From: Bradyrhizobium sp. CCBAU 53421
GTDB lineage: Bacteria; Pseudomonadota; Alphaproteobacteria; Rhizobiales; Xanthobacteraceae
Direction of reading: 5' to 3'
NCBI RefSeq assembly: GCF_015291625.1
Contig: NZ_CP030047.1
Location: 5,332,001-5,396,000, forward strand
DNA: 64,000 nucleotides
Part shown: positions 25,266-35,006 of the stretch, one piece after another
Layout of the letters: each line of letters opens with the position of its first letter
Position numbering within the stretch: the first letter of the stretch is position 1
The notes under the pieces: model-generated
What the model saw: the letters and a program-made list of their open reading frames with translations, nothing else
Told to the model about the DNA's origin: nothing
Database searches by the model: none
Program-made: the position numbers and the translations under genes

Positions 25266-25983
25266 CCGATTCGGAGCCTCCCAGCTGTTTATTATCGCAT
25301 TAGAACCACACGGTTAATCGCACCCTAATGACGCGCCGGCGAAAAGAAGCGAGTGTTGCGGCGGCGTGACGCTTCCCTTGCACGCGACGGGCAATCCACG
25401 TATGTACGGGATGCTGACGGCTAGTACTCCCGGTTGTGTCGCGTTCAGCCTCTCGGTGCAGCGGTGGAACCTTCCAAGTTGAAGATCCCGCCGTGTTTTT
25501 CCGGTCCCTCCCCAGCCAGCGCCGCGCGCGGCTGACACGGAGTGGCGGATTCAAGCCCGAGCGGTGTCCGGTCCCAGACACACTCCCTCGCCAGAGGGAC
25601 GGTTTGAGACACGGCGTAACCGATTATCCGGTCCCCTGGTGGATTCCTTGGGGCTCTCGATATGCGATGGCCGGCAGGCGCTTCGGCGCCGGACGGGGCT
25701 TTCAGCAAAAGATACGGCGGTAATTTTCGCCGCCAACATGTTTAGACGGGCCGACGCTTAATGCGCCAGACTGCATTGCCGACCAGGATCCCCCGAATGA
25801 TCGCGCTGACGCGAGGTGAAAACGTCGCCCGTCGCATCATCCCGGTGAGTTCCCGTCCGGCGCTGTGCCGCGAGACGCGTTTTGGCCTTCCCCTCACCCC
25901 CGAATCAGGTGGACCGTCGCGTCACCGGGCGGCGCAGTTTGCGCGCGCCATGATCCGCGCCCGCCGCCGTCAAGAGCTCCAAA
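25266..25983 (+). promoter_or_regulatory. Long non-coding region with structured rne leader
   Basis: 718 bases separate the divergent amidase and rne genes. Short frames here have poor codon use and I call none. Several stems cluster at 25564-25734: GTGTC/GACAC (25564-25581), TCCCTC/GAGGGA with a 4-base loop (25584-25599), GGCGC-ttcg-GCGCC (25677-25690) and GGCGG/CCGCC (25716-25734). A structured leader fits the known autoregulation of RNase E through its own 5' UTR in E. coli, but no sequence identity is claimed. The transcription start was not located. Confidence 0.55.
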
Positions 25984-28900
25984 ATGCCCAACAAGATGTT
26001 GATCGATGCCACCCACCCGGAAGAGACCCGGGTCGTCGTGGTCCGTGGCAATCGCGTCGAAGAGTTTGATTTCGAGACCGCCCAGCGCAAACAACTGCGC
26101 GGCAACATTTACCTCGCCAAGGTCACGCGCGTAGAGCCGTCGCTGCAGGCTGCCTTCATCGAGTATGGCGGCAACCGTCACGGCTTCCTGGCCTTCAGCG
26201 AAATCCATCCCGACTACTACCAGATCCCGGTCGCCGACCGTCAGGCGCTGATCGAGGCCGACGAGCGCGCCCACCGCGAGGCCGAGGAAGAGCACGAGAA
26301 CCGCGGCCATCGCCGCCGGTCGCGCCATCGCAATGCCCGCCGCCGCGGCCATGGCGACCGCGTCCAGAGCGAGGTGATCGAGGGTGCCGCCGACGCGCAG
26401 GCGCTGCCCGTTGCCGAGGCTCACGAACATCCCGTCGATGCCGGGCATCCTGAACATGATGCCGATCATCACGAGCACGGCGTGATCGCCCATGAGGGTC
26501 ACGAGCATGAGGCGCATGATCATGCGCATCACGAGGACCATGGGCATCATCACGATCACGAGCACGATGACCATGGTCACGACGATCATGGCCACGATGA
26601 TCACGATCAAGACCACCACGACCACGATCATGCGCACGATCACGACCACGCCCCGGTAACCAGCGAGGTGCCGGCCGCCGAGGCCCCGTCCGACCCTGTC
26701 GTCGCGGTGGTCGAAGCCTCCGTTGCATCAGCCGCGCCGGAGGCCTTCGAGGCCCCCGAGGTCAATCATGAGCCCGAGCGGGCCCATGAGGAGCAGGTCG
26801 AGGAAAACGCCGCGCATGCCGACGACGCGCCGCATGTGGTGGCCGACGAAGTTCTCGCGGTGGCCGATGAGCACGCCGTCACCGAATATGCGACGCTTGC
26901 GGAGGTGGCCGCGCCCGAGGCTCGGCTCGGCGACGAGGCCGGCGAAGATGACGAAGAGGACGACGGCGAGGAAGGCGAGGAAGAGGACGTCGTCGAGTCC
27001 GTCGGCGGCGACGACGTGCTCGAGGAGGTTCCGGAGCGCGCGTTCCGCCCGCGTCGCCAGTACAAGATTCAGGAAGTGATCAAGCGCCGGCAGGTGATGC
27101 TGGTGCAGGTCGTCAAGGAGGAGCGCGGCAACAAGGGCGCCGCGCTGACCACCTATCTGTCGCTCGCCGGCCGCTACGCCGTGCTGATGCCCAACACCGC
27201 GCGTGGCGGCGGCATCAGCCGCAAGATCACCTCCGCCCAGGACCGCTCGCGGCTGAAGGAAGTGGTGCAGGACCTCGACGTGCCCGAGGGCATGGGGATC
27301 ATCCTGCGCACCGCCGGCGCCTCCCGCAGCAAGCCGGAGATCAAGCGCGACTTCGAGTACCTGATCCGGATGTGGGAGACGGTGCGCGACCTGACGCTGA
27401 AGTCGCAGGCGCCGACCCTGGTCTATGAGGAAGGCTCGCTGATCAAGCGCTCGCTGCGCGACCTCTACAACAAGGAGATCGACGAGATTCAGGTGGCGGG
27501 CGAAGCCGGCTACCGCGAAGCCCGCGACTTCATGAAGATGCTGATGCCGGCCAATGTGCGGGCGGTGAAGCAATATCGCGACGGCCAGCCGTTGTTCTCG
27601 CGCATGGGCGTCGAAAGCCAGCTCGATGCGATGTTCTCGCCGACCGTGCAGTTGCGCTCCGGCGGCTACATCGTGATCAACCAGACCGAGGCGCTGGTCT
27701 CGATCGACGTCAACTCCGGCCGCGCCACGCGCGAGCACCATATCGAGGACACCGCGCTCAAGACCAATCTCGAGGCGGCGGAAGAAGTCGCGCGACAGCT
27801 CCGCCTGCGTGACCTCGCGGGCCTGATCGTCATCGACTTCATCGACATGGACGAGAAGCGCAACAACCGCGCGGTCGAGCGCAAGCTGTCCGACTGCCTG
27901 CGCCAGGACCGTGCCCGGATCCAGGTCGGCCGCATCTCGCATTTCGGCCTCCTGGAAATGTCGCGACAGCGCATCCGCGCCAGCGTGCTGGAGAGCTCGA
28001 CCGAGCCCTGCCCGCAGTGCGGCGGAAGCGGCCACGTCCGTTCGGTCTCGTCGGTTGCGCTACAGCTGTTGCGCGGCATCGAGGAGATCCTGATGAAGGG
28101 CGCGACCCACAATCTGGTGGTCCGCACCCGCACCGACGTCGCGCTCTACGTGCTCAACCACAAGCGCGGCCATCTGCGCGACCTCGAGGACTCCTTCCGA
28201 GTCTCGCTGTCGATCGTCGCCGACGCCACGGTGCACGGCCAGCAATCCTACATCATCGATCGCGGCGAGCAGGTGCATACGCTCGAAGCCGCCAAGGCGC
28301 TGCTTGCCGCGCAAGCTGCCGCTGCGCCGGCCCAGGTCGAAGAGGCCGATGACGAGGAAGAACTGTTCGAATACGAGGCCGAGATCGAGACCGACGAGAC
28401 CGAAGGCCTCGCCGACGACCGGGCAGCCAGCGAAGAAGCGGGGTCCGCTGAGGGCGAAGGCGACGGCCAGCGCCGCAAGCGCCGCCGCCGGCGCCGCGGC
28501 CGTGGTGGCGCCAATGAGCCGCGTGACGGCGCTCAGCCGCCGCGCGAGGACGGCGATCTCATGCATGTCCTGCCCGAGGGCACCGAGGCGGTTGCCGCGG
28601 GCGAAGCCGAAGGCGACGAGGACGAAGGCGACGAAGCACAGGGCGCAGGGCGCGACGACCAGGCTGCCAACGGCGATCGCCGCCCGCGGCGCCGCGGACG
28701 TCGTGGCGGCCGCCGCCGTCGCGGCAGTGGCGGACCGGATGACGGTCTCGCCGGATCGATCTCCGACGAGTTGAGCCCGGCGGCAGCGCCCGAGGCCACC
28801 GATGCGGTCGCCGATTTCGACAGCCATGACGCGGAGCCGGCTCCCTCGCTTGCGCAGCCGGAACTGTTCGCACCGCCGCCGGAATGGCAGCCGGTCGAGA

Positions 28901-29199
28901 CCGCGCCCATCGCGTCCGCTGCAGCGCCTGCTCCGGAGGCCCCGCCCGCGGCCGCCGAGGACACGGCCGCCGAAAGCGACCGCGCGCAGCGGCGCCGCTC
29001 GACGGTGCGCGAAAAGGTCAGCTTCGGATCGAGCCCGCAGCCCGAGGCTGCGGCGCCCGCTCTGGTCCAGAGCCCCGCGGAAGAAGCAGCTCCTGCGCCC
29101 GAGCCCGCTGCGGCGGCCCCGGAGCCGGCGCCAGCCGCCGCAGCCGAGGCTCCGGCCCGCAAGGGCTGGTGGTCGCGCCGGTTCGGCGGCGGCAACTAG
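25984..29199 (+). CDS. rne: Ribonuclease E with His/Asp-rich S1-domain insertion
   Basis: A 1071-residue endoribonuclease, scaffold of the RNA degradosome. The S1 domain starts at residue about 36 (LRGNIYLAKVTRVEPSLQAAF). It is interrupted at about residues 100-352 by an insert and resumes at YKIQEVIKRRQ. Within the insert, residues 147-222 hold 32 histidines, mostly in HD/HDHD steps, followed by an acidic stretch. The catalytic metal ligands are Asp575 (SIDVNSG) and Asp618 (IDFIDM), and the zinc-link is CPQCGG at 676-680. The C-terminal half is disordered, with Arg-rich blocks near 825-840 and 905-920 and an Ala/Pro-rich end. S1 insertions are usual in alphaproteobacterial RNase E; this degree of histidine enrichment is striking. 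A strong terminator follows. Confidence 0.96.
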   Translation: MPNKMLIDATHPEETRVVVVRGNRVEEFDFETAQRKQLRGNIYLAKVTRVEPSLQAAFIEYGGNRHGFLAFSEIHPDYYQIPVADRQALIEADERAHREAEEEHENRGHRRRSRHRNARRRGHGDRVQSEVIEGAADAQALPVAEAHEHPVDAGHPEHDADHHEHGVIAHEGHEHEAHDHAHHEDHGHHHDHEHDDHGHDDHGHDDHDQDHHDHDHAHDHDHAPVTSEVPAAEAPSDPVVAVVEASVASAAPEAFEAPEVNHEPERAHEEQVEENAAHADDAPHVVADEVLAVADEHAVTEYATLAEVAAPEARLGDEAGEDDEEDDGEEGEEEDVVESVGGDDVLEEVPERAFRPRRQYKIQEVIKRRQVMLVQVVKEERGNKGAALTTYLSLAGRYAVLMPNTARGGGISRKITSAQDRSRLKEVVQDLDVPEGMGIILRTAGASRSKPEIKRDFEYLIRMWETVRDLTLKSQAPTLVYEEGSLIKRSLRDLYNKEIDEIQVAGEAGYREARDFMKMLMPANVRAVKQYRDGQPLFSRMGVESQLDAMFSPTVQLRSGGYIVINQTEALVSIDVNSGRATREHHIEDTALKTNLEAAEEVARQLRLRDLAGLIVIDFIDMDEKRNNRAVERKLSDCLRQDRARIQVGRISHFGLLEMSRQRIRASVLESSTEPCPQCGGSGHVRSVSSVALQLLRGIEEILMKGATHNLVVRTRTDVALYVLNHKRGHLRDLEDSFRVSLSIVADATVHGQQSYIIDRGEQVHTLEAAKALLAAQAAAAPAQVEEADDEEELFEYEAEIETDETEGLADDRAASEEAGSAEGEGDGQRRKRRRRRRGRGGANEPRDGAQPPREDGDLMHVLPEGTEAVAAGEAEGDEDEGDEAQGAGRDDQAANGDRRPRRRGRRGGRRRRGSGGPDDGLAGSISDELSPAAAPEATDAVADFDSHDAEPAPSLAQPELFAPPPEWQPVETAPIASAAAPAPEAPPAAAEDTAAESDRAQRRRSTVREKVSFGSSPQPEAAAPALVQSPAEEAAPAPEPAAAAPEPAPAAAAEAPARKGWWSRRFGGGN

Positions 29200-29214
29200 C
29201 ACCACCCGCAAGTC

Positions 29215-29244
29215 AAAACGCCCGGTTCACGCCGGGCGTTTTTA
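29215..29244 (+). terminator. Rho-independent terminator of rne
   Basis: Stem ACGCCCGG (29218-29225) / CCGGGCGT (29232-29239) with a 6-base loop, preceded by AAA and followed by a T-run. It begins 16 bases after the rne stop. Confidence 0.92.
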
Positions 29245-29305
29245 TTGGACAGGCCATCCGTTCGTCAGACCCCGGCGTGACGGAGCCTGACGGAGACGGA
29301 TCCCA

Positions 29306-30538
29306 ATGCAAAGCGCGATCGTTCTTGGCGGCGGCATGGTTGGCGTCAGCACGGCGCTCCACCTGCAACGCCGCGGCTGGTCGGTGACGCTCGTCGACCG
29401 CAAGGAGCCGGGCCGCGAAACCAGCTACGGCAACGCCGGCATCATTCAGAGCGAGGCCGTGCGGCCCTACCCGATGCCGCGCGATCCGGCCACGCTCGCG
29501 AGGATCGCGATGGGGCGCACCAACGACGTGCGCTATCGCCTGGCCTCGCTGCCGCAGCACGCCGGTCCGCTGCTGCGCTACTGGTGGAACTCGACGCCCG
29601 AGCGGCACCGCGAAGCCACCCTCGCCTGGGCGCGCCTGATCGCCTACGCCACGGCGGAGCATGACACGCTGATCCGCGACGCCCATGCCGACAATCTGAT
29701 CCGCTGCGCCGGCTATCGCCTGCTGCATCGCGACCCGGCGGCACTGGAGCAGGCGATCGCGACCGCCGAAGAGAACCAGCGCGACTTTGGCGTGACGTTT
29801 CGCGTGCTCGATGGCCGCGAGCTCGCCAAGGCGGAGCCATTGCTGCGCGACGACCTGCCCGGCGCCATTCACTGGCTCGGGCCCTGGACCGTGTCGGACC
29901 CCGGCGGTCTGGTCTCGGCCTATGCCGGATTGTTCGAGCGTCTCGGCGGGACACTGCTGCGCGGCGACGCGCAGACGTTGGCGGAGACCGCAACCGGCTG
30001 GTCGGTCGAGACGACCGGCGGCCGGATCGATGCCGCCCATGTCGTCGTCACGCTTGGGCCGTGGTCACCGCAATTGCTGCGCAAGTTCGGCTACCGGATC
30101 CCGCTGGTGCGCAAGCGCGGCTACCATATGCACTACCAGGGTGGCCGCTCGCTCGACCTGCCGCTGGTCGATACCGCGAACGGCTATGCCATGGCACCGA
30201 TGGCCAAGGGGATCCGCATCACGACCGGCGCGGAGCTGACCAGCCCCGACGCGCCGGCGACGCCGATCCAGCTTGGCTATGCCGAAGCCGCGGCACGCGA
30301 ACTGATCGAGATCGGCAGCCGCGTCGAGCCCGAGCCCTGGTTCGGCACCCGCCCCTGCACCACCGACATGCTGCCGATACTCGGTCCCGCGCCGCGCCAT
30401 CGCGGGCTGTGGGTGAATTTCGGTCACGGCCATCAGGGCTTTACGCTCGGCCCTGCGACCGCGCGGGTGCTCGCCGAAACGATGAACGGCGAGGCATCCG
30501 CGGTGGACACCTCGCCGTATCGGCTCGATCGCTTCTGA
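29306..30538 (+). CDS. FAD-dependent oxidoreductase, D-amino-acid dehydrogenase (DadA/DAO)-like
   Basis: A 410-residue flavoprotein. The FAD-binding Rossmann motif GGGMVGVSTALHLQ is at the extreme N-terminus, so the enzyme is cytoplasmic or peripheral. It is followed by GRETSYGNAG as in DadA. The C-terminal motif FGHGHQGFTLGPATA is the usual DAO-family flavin-contacting end. It probably oxidises a D-amino acid or similar amine to a keto acid. ATG 29306 is preceded by GGAGACGGA. No alanine racemase lies nearby, so a dad operon is not supported. It converges on the symporter gene. Confidence 0.88.
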   Translation: MQSAIVLGGGMVGVSTALHLQRRGWSVTLVDRKEPGRETSYGNAGIIQSEAVRPYPMPRDPATLARIAMGRTNDVRYRLASLPQHAGPLLRYWWNSTPERHREATLAWARLIAYATAEHDTLIRDAHADNLIRCAGYRLLHRDPAALEQAIATAEENQRDFGVTFRVLDGRELAKAEPLLRDDLPGAIHWLGPWTVSDPGGLVSAYAGLFERLGGTLLRGDAQTLAETATGWSVETTGGRIDAAHVVVTLGPWSPQLLRKFGYRIPLVRKRGYHMHYQGGRSLDLPLVDTANGYAMAPMAKGIRITTGAELTSPDAPATPIQLGYAEAAARELIEIGSRVEPEPWFGTRPCTTDMLPILGPAPRHRGLWVNFGHGHQGFTLGPATARVLAETMNGEASAVDTSPYRLDRF

Positions 30539-30551
30539 CTCGGGACGAGAG

Positions 30552-31886
30552 TTAGTCCGTCGTCAGCGCGGTCTCCATGTCAGTCGGGTCGATCTGCCTG
30601 GCGAGATTGGCGTTGAGCTTGTCGCGATCGAGCTCGCCCTCCCACCAGGCGACGATCACGCAGGCGACGCCGTTGCCGCACAGATTGGTCAGCGCGCGAC
30701 ACTCGCTCATGAACTTGTCGATGCCGAGCACGATCGCCATGCCCGGCACCAGCCGCGGATCGACCACGGCAAGCGTCGCCGCCAGCGTGATGAAGCCCGC
30801 GCCGGTGATGCCGGAGGCGCCCTTCGAGGTCAGCATCGCGACGACCAGGATCGTGAGCTGCTGGCTGAACGAGAGGTCGTAGCCCAGCGCCTGCGCGATG
30901 AACAGCGTCGCCAGCGTCATGTAGATGTTGGTGCCGTCGAGGTTGAAAGAATAGCCCGTGGGCACCACGAGGCCGACCACGGATTTCGAGCAGCCGAGAC
31001 GTTCGAGCTTCTCCATCAATGACGGCAGCGCGCTCTCGGAGGACGAGGTGCCGAGCACGATCAAGAGCTCATCCTTGATGTAGGCCAGGAACCTGAAGAT
31101 CGAGAACCCGGCGATCCGCGCGATGATGCCGAGCACCACGAGGACGAACAGCGCGGCGGTCAGATAGAACGTTGCGATCAGCCCCATCAGATTGAGGATC
31201 GCGCCGGTGCCAAACTTGCCGATGGTGAAGGCCATCGCGCCGAACGCACCGATCGGCGCCGCCCGCATCACGATCGAGATGACGCCGAATACCGCATGCG
31301 CGGCGTCGTCGATGAACGAGCGGATGGTGTGGCCGCGCTCGCCGAGGCCCATGATCGCGAAGCCGAACAGCACCGAGAACAGCAGCACCTGCAGGATCTC
31401 GCCCTGCGCGAAGGCGCCGACGACGGTGTCCGGGATGATGTGCAGCACGAAGTCGACGCTCTTCTGCGCCTCCGCCTGCTTGGCATAGCCGGCAACCGCC
31501 TGGGCGCTCGCCGCCGCGCCGCCGAAGCCCGCGCCCGGCTTCACGATGTTGCCGACGAGCAAGCCGATCACCAGCGCGAAGGTCGAGACGACCTCGAAAT
31601 AGACCAGCGCCTTGACGCCGATGCGGCCGACCTTCTTGGCATCTTGTATATGCGCGATGCCTGACACCACGGTGCAGAAGATGATCGGCGCGATCACCAT
31701 CTTGATCAGCTTGATGAAGCCGTCGCCGAGCGCCTTGATCCACTCGTTGGTAGCGAGCGACGGCCAGAATGCGCCAACCAGCGCGCCGAGCACGATCGCG
31801 ATCAGAACCTGCACATAGAGAATCTTGTACCACGGCTTGCTGCCGGCAGACGCCGGTGAAGCCGTGGCAACGGTTGCCGTTGCCAT
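30552..31886 (-). CDS. dctA: Dicarboxylate/amino acid:cation symporter (DctA/GltP family)
   Basis: A 444-residue inner-membrane secondary transporter with about eight helices plus two re-entrant hairpins. The HP1 serine-rich motif is [11 protein letters not shown] and the transport motif is NLDGTNIYM (NMDGT family). [19 protein letters not shown] in helix 5 fits C4-dicarboxylate carriers. In rhizobia DctA supplies succinate and malate, but no dctBD regulators are adjacent, so glutamate or another acid is possible. A perfect inverted repeat lies 32 bases upstream of the start codon. Confidence 0.9.
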   Translation of the reverse strand: MATATVATASPASAGSKPWYKILYVQVLIAIVLGALVGAFWPSLATNEWIKALGDGFIKLIKMVIAPIIFCTVVSGIAHIQDAKKVGRIGVKALVYFEVVSTFALVIGLLVGNIVKPGAGFGGAAASAQAVAGYAKQAEAQKSVDFVLHIIPDTVVGAFAQGEILQVLLFSVLFGFAIMGLGERGHTIRSFIDDAAHAVFGVISIVMRAAPIGAFGAMAFTIGKFGTGAILNLMGLIATFYLTAALFVLVVLGIIARIAGFSIFRFLAYIKDELLIVLGTSSSESALPSLMEKLERLGCSKSVVGLVVPTGYSFNLDGTNIYMTLATLFIAQALGYDLSFSQQLTILVVAMLTSKGASGITGAGFITLAATLAVVDPRLVPGMAIVLGIDKFMSECRALTNLCGNGVACVIVAWWEGELDRDKLNANLARQIDPTDMETALTTD

Positions 31887-31917
31887 GTGTCACTCCCCCT
31901 CAGAAATGGCGGAAATA

Positions 31918-31934
31918 GCCAAGATCAACTTGGC
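31918..31934. promoter_or_regulatory. Perfect dyad upstream of the symporter gene
   Basis: GCCAAG-N5-CTTGGC, a 6+6 perfect inverted repeat at -32 from the symporter start codon. Position and symmetry fit a transcription factor operator; the factor is unknown. Confidence 0.5.
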
Positions 31935-32071
31935 CGTTCAAGTCAAATGGAACTGTGTGGGCCCTGCCGTTTATCCGCGGCGATCTGTCGCGTGCTGCTC
32001 TGCCGAAAGCGCGGCCAGCGGCTGCGAAACCGATCCAACCGACGAGGCGGAGGGCTCTTGAAGATTGCCGG

Positions 32072-33259
32072 CTATTTAAGCCAATGCGCGATCCGCGCAA
32101 CTGCTTCCTGCATCTCCGCCGCCGAACGCGCATAGGAAAATCGGATGAAGGCGCGGCCGTGGATCGGATCGAAATCGACGCCCGGGGTCGCTGCGACGTG
32201 CGCCTTTTCGAGCATCTCGCTGGCGAAGGCGAAGCTGTCGGAGGTGAAGTCGGAGACGTCGGCATAGAGATAGAACGCGCCGTCGGCCGGCAGGAACTTG
32301 GTCAGCCCGGCCTTGGGCAGGCCTTCGATCAGGATGCGGCGGTTCTCCTGATAGCCGCGCTTGATCGCCTCCATCTCCTCGCGGCCCTCGAACGCCGCTT
32401 CGGCGGCGATCTGCGACAAGGTCGGCACCGAGATCGACAGGTTCTGCTGCAGCCGCTCGATCGGCCGCACCAGCACGTCGGGCACCACCATCCAGCCGAC
32501 GCGCCAGCCGGTCATGCAGAAGTATTTCGAGAACGAGTTGATCACGAGCGCGTTCGGCGACAGCTCCGCCGCCGTCACCGCGGGGAACGCGTAGTCGAGG
32601 CCGTGATAGATCTCGTCGGAGATGAAGCGGATGCCCGCGCTGTCGGCGGCCGCCATCAGGCTCGACAGCGCCTCGCGCGACATCATCGTGCCGGTCGGAT
32701 TCGCGGGGCTGCCGACCAGCACGCCCTTGAGCGGCGCCTTGCGGTGGGCGGCCAGCAACGCCTCCCCGGTCAGCGCATGGCGGGTGTCGCCGGAGGTCTC
32801 GATCAGCACCGGCTCGCAGCCGAGCGCGGTCAGGATGTGCCGGTACGGCGGATAGCCCGGCACGGTGACCGCGACCCGGTCGCCCGGCTCGAACATCGCA
32901 AGAAACGCCAGGATGAAACCGCCCGACGAGCCGGTGGTGACGATGATGCGCTCCGGATCGACCGCGCAGCCATACGTGTCGCGGTAATGCCGGGCGATGC
33001 GCGCGCGCAGACTGGGAATGCCGAGCGCCGAGGTATAGTCGATCCGCCCGCCGGCAAGCGCGGCCTGCGCGGCCGCGATCGCCTGCTTCGGCGCCCCTTC
33101 GGCGGGCTGCCCGACCTCCATGTGGATGACATGGCCGCCGGCGGCCTCGATTCGCGCCGCGGCGGCCATCACGTCCATCACCATGAACGGCGGAACATCG
33201 CTCCGGCCGGACGCTGTCAACAGGCTGTTCAGTCGGTCTCTCGGTGTCGCTTCACGCAT
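32072..33259 (-). CDS. PLP-dependent class I/II aminotransferase
   Basis: A 395-residue fold-type I aminotransferase. The N-terminal HMEVGQPAEGAP and TSALGIPSLRARIA segments and the PLP-Lys motif NSFSKYFCMTGWRVGW are clear; Lys binds the cofactor as a Schiff base. The Arg that binds the substrate carboxylate is in AFIRFSYARS near the C-terminus. Substrate is open (aspartate, aromatic amino acids or alanine). It is divergent from the M48 protease gene across a 239-base gap in which I see no clear signal. Confidence 0.9.
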   Translation of the reverse strand: MREATPRDRLNSLLTASGRSDVPPFMVMDVMAAAARIEAAGGHVIHMEVGQPAEGAPKQAIAAAQAALAGGRIDYTSALGIPSLRARIARHYRDTYGCAVDPERIIVTTGSSGGFILAFLAMFEPGDRVAVTVPGYPPYRHILTALGCEPVLIETSGDTRHALTGEALLAAHRKAPLKGVLVGSPANPTGTMMSREALSSLMAAADSAGIRFISDEIYHGLDYAFPAVTAAELSPNALVINSFSKYFCMTGWRVGWMVVPDVLVRPIERLQQNLSISVPTLSQIAAEAAFEGREEMEAIKRGYQENRRILIEGLPKAGLTKFLPADGAFYLYADVSDFTSDSFAFASEMLEKAHVAATPGVDFDPIHGRAFIRFSYARSAAEMQEAVARIAHWLK

Positions 33260-33498
33260 GGATTTCTGCTATTGCACGGCCGCTGCCGAATTCGGGTTCC
33301 CGTTACCGGCTACCGCCCCAGACTGGCCGCATTCGGTGGCTCCTTATAACGCTTTCAGGCCAAGTGAATACCCCAGTGCATACCCGGTTCGCGTGAAGAA
33401 GAACTGCAAAAACAACAGACTGTGCCACGCGCCTGATCCGGTCGGGTCGGGAACCGGACTCTGCCGCAGCGCGGCCAGTCATCGCCGATAGATCGCCC

Positions 33499-34920
33499 AT
33501 GCTGTTCCGCCTCACGCTTCGCACCAGAACCTTCAAGCTGACCGGGTTCAAGCTGACCGCACTCATGACCGCGGTTGCGCTCGCCGTCGGTTCCGTCGTC
33601 CCGGCACGCGCCCAGCAGAAGGGCCCGCCGGTGCTGCGCGACACCGAGTCCGAGCAGCTGCTGCGCGAATACACGAGGCCGATCCTGCGCGCTGCGGGCC
33701 TCGAGAAGCAGAACATCCAGATCGTGATCATCAACGAAGGCTCGTTCAACGCCTTCGTTGCAGATGGCCGCCGCATCTTCGTCAATTACGGCGCGCTGCT
33801 GCAATCGGAGACGCCGAACCAGATCATCGGCGTGCTGGCGCACGAAACGGGCCATCTGGCCGGCGGCCATCTCGCCAAGATGCGCGAGCAGCTCGCGCAG
33901 GCACAGACCCAGATGATCATCGCGATGCTGCTCGGCGTCGGTGCGCTGGCCGCAGGCGCTGCCAGCGGCGGCGTTGGAAACGGCCTCTCCAGCGCAGGTG
34001 CCGCCGCGATCTCGGCGCCGCAGTCGGTCATTCAGCGCACGCTGCTCTCCTACCAGCGCCAGCAGGAGGAGAACGCCGACCGCGCCGGCGTCAAGTTCCT
34101 CAACGCGACCGGCCAATCCGCCAAGGGCATGTACGAGACGTTCAAGCGCTTCACCGACGAAAGCCTGTTCGCCGCGCGTGGTGCCGACCCCTATCTGCAG
34201 TCGCACCCGATGCCGGTCGATCGCGTTTCCGCGCTGGAGGAGCTGGCGCGCTCGAGCCCCTATTGGGACAAGAAGGACGATCCGGCGCTGCAGCTGCGTC
34301 ACGACATGATGCGCGCCAAGATCTCGGGCTTCATGGAGCGGCAGGACACGGTCTACCGCCGCTATCCGCTGTCCAACACCAGCCTGCCGGCGCGCTATGC
34401 GCGCGCGATCACCACCTATCTGCACGGCGATCTGCGCTCGGCGATCGCGCAGATCGACGGCCTGATCCAGCTCCAGCCCAACAATCCCTATTTCTACGAA
34501 TTGCGCGGCCAGGCGCTGCTCGAAGGCGGCCGGCCGGCGGAGGCGATCGCGCCGCTGCGCCGCGCGGTACAGCTCTCCGGCAACTCGCCGCTGATCGAGA
34601 TGCTGCTCGGGCAGGCCCTGGTTGCCTCGGACAACAAGGCCTACACCGACGATGCAATCAACATGCTGCGCGCCGCCGTGGCGCGCGAGCCCGAGGCGCC
34701 GCTCGGCTATACCCAGCTCGCGATGGCCTACGGCCGCAAGGGCGACTATGCCCAGGCCGACCTTGCCTCGGCGCAGGCCGCCTATCTCCGCGGCGACAAC
34801 AAGACCGCCCGCGAGCTTGCCTCGCGCGCCAAGACGCGGTTCGCGATCGGCACGCCCGGCTGGGTCAAAGCTGACGACATTGTGAGCGCCAAGCCGATGC
34901 CGGGTCAGAAAAACAACTAG
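33499..34920 (+). CDS. M48-family metalloprotease with TPR repeats (BepA-like)
   Basis: A 473-residue exported zinc protease, likely in outer-membrane protein quality control. The signal peptide ends around VPARAQ (residue 39). The active-site motif HETGH is at 115-119, and the third ligand Glu lies in QQEENADRAG. A Gly/Ala-rich hydrophobic stretch (about 140-165) separates them, as in BepA/YfgC. The C-terminal half (about 300-460) contains tetratricopeptide-like repeats (LIQLQPNNPYFYELRGQALL). It is followed by a DsbA-family gene on the same strand. Confidence 0.93.
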   Translation: MLFRLTLRTRTFKLTGFKLTALMTAVALAVGSVVPARAQQKGPPVLRDTESEQLLREYTRPILRAAGLEKQNIQIVIINEGSFNAFVADGRRIFVNYGALLQSETPNQIIGVLAHETGHLAGGHLAKMREQLAQAQTQMIIAMLLGVGALAAGAASGGVGNGLSSAGAAAISAPQSVIQRTLLSYQRQQEENADRAGVKFLNATGQSAKGMYETFKRFTDESLFAARGADPYLQSHPMPVDRVSALEELARSSPYWDKKDDPALQLRHDMMRAKISGFMERQDTVYRRYPLSNTSLPARYARAITTYLHGDLRSAIAQIDGLIQLQPNNPYFYELRGQALLEGGRPAEAIAPLRRAVQLSGNSPLIEMLLGQALVASDNKAYTDDAINMLRAAVAREPEAPLGYTQLAMAYGRKGDYAQADLASAQAAYLRGDNKTARELASRAKTRFAIGTPGWVKADDIVSAKPMPGQKNN

Positions 34921-35006
34921 AAATAAACCGTAGTTCCATACAACGATCACCGAAACCGGCCCACGGCCCCGCCGTGTTTTGGGCCACCTCGAACAAGGAT
35001 TTTGCC

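Noticed and set aside
25300..25760. Small frames on both strands in the rne leader region
   Set aside because: No ribosome site, poor codon use and overlap with hairpins; treated as non-coding.
26434..26655. GATCAC/CATGAC tandem repeats, CRISPR- or satellite-like at first glance
   Set aside because: They are codon repeats for His-Asp inside rne, in frame and without unique spacers.
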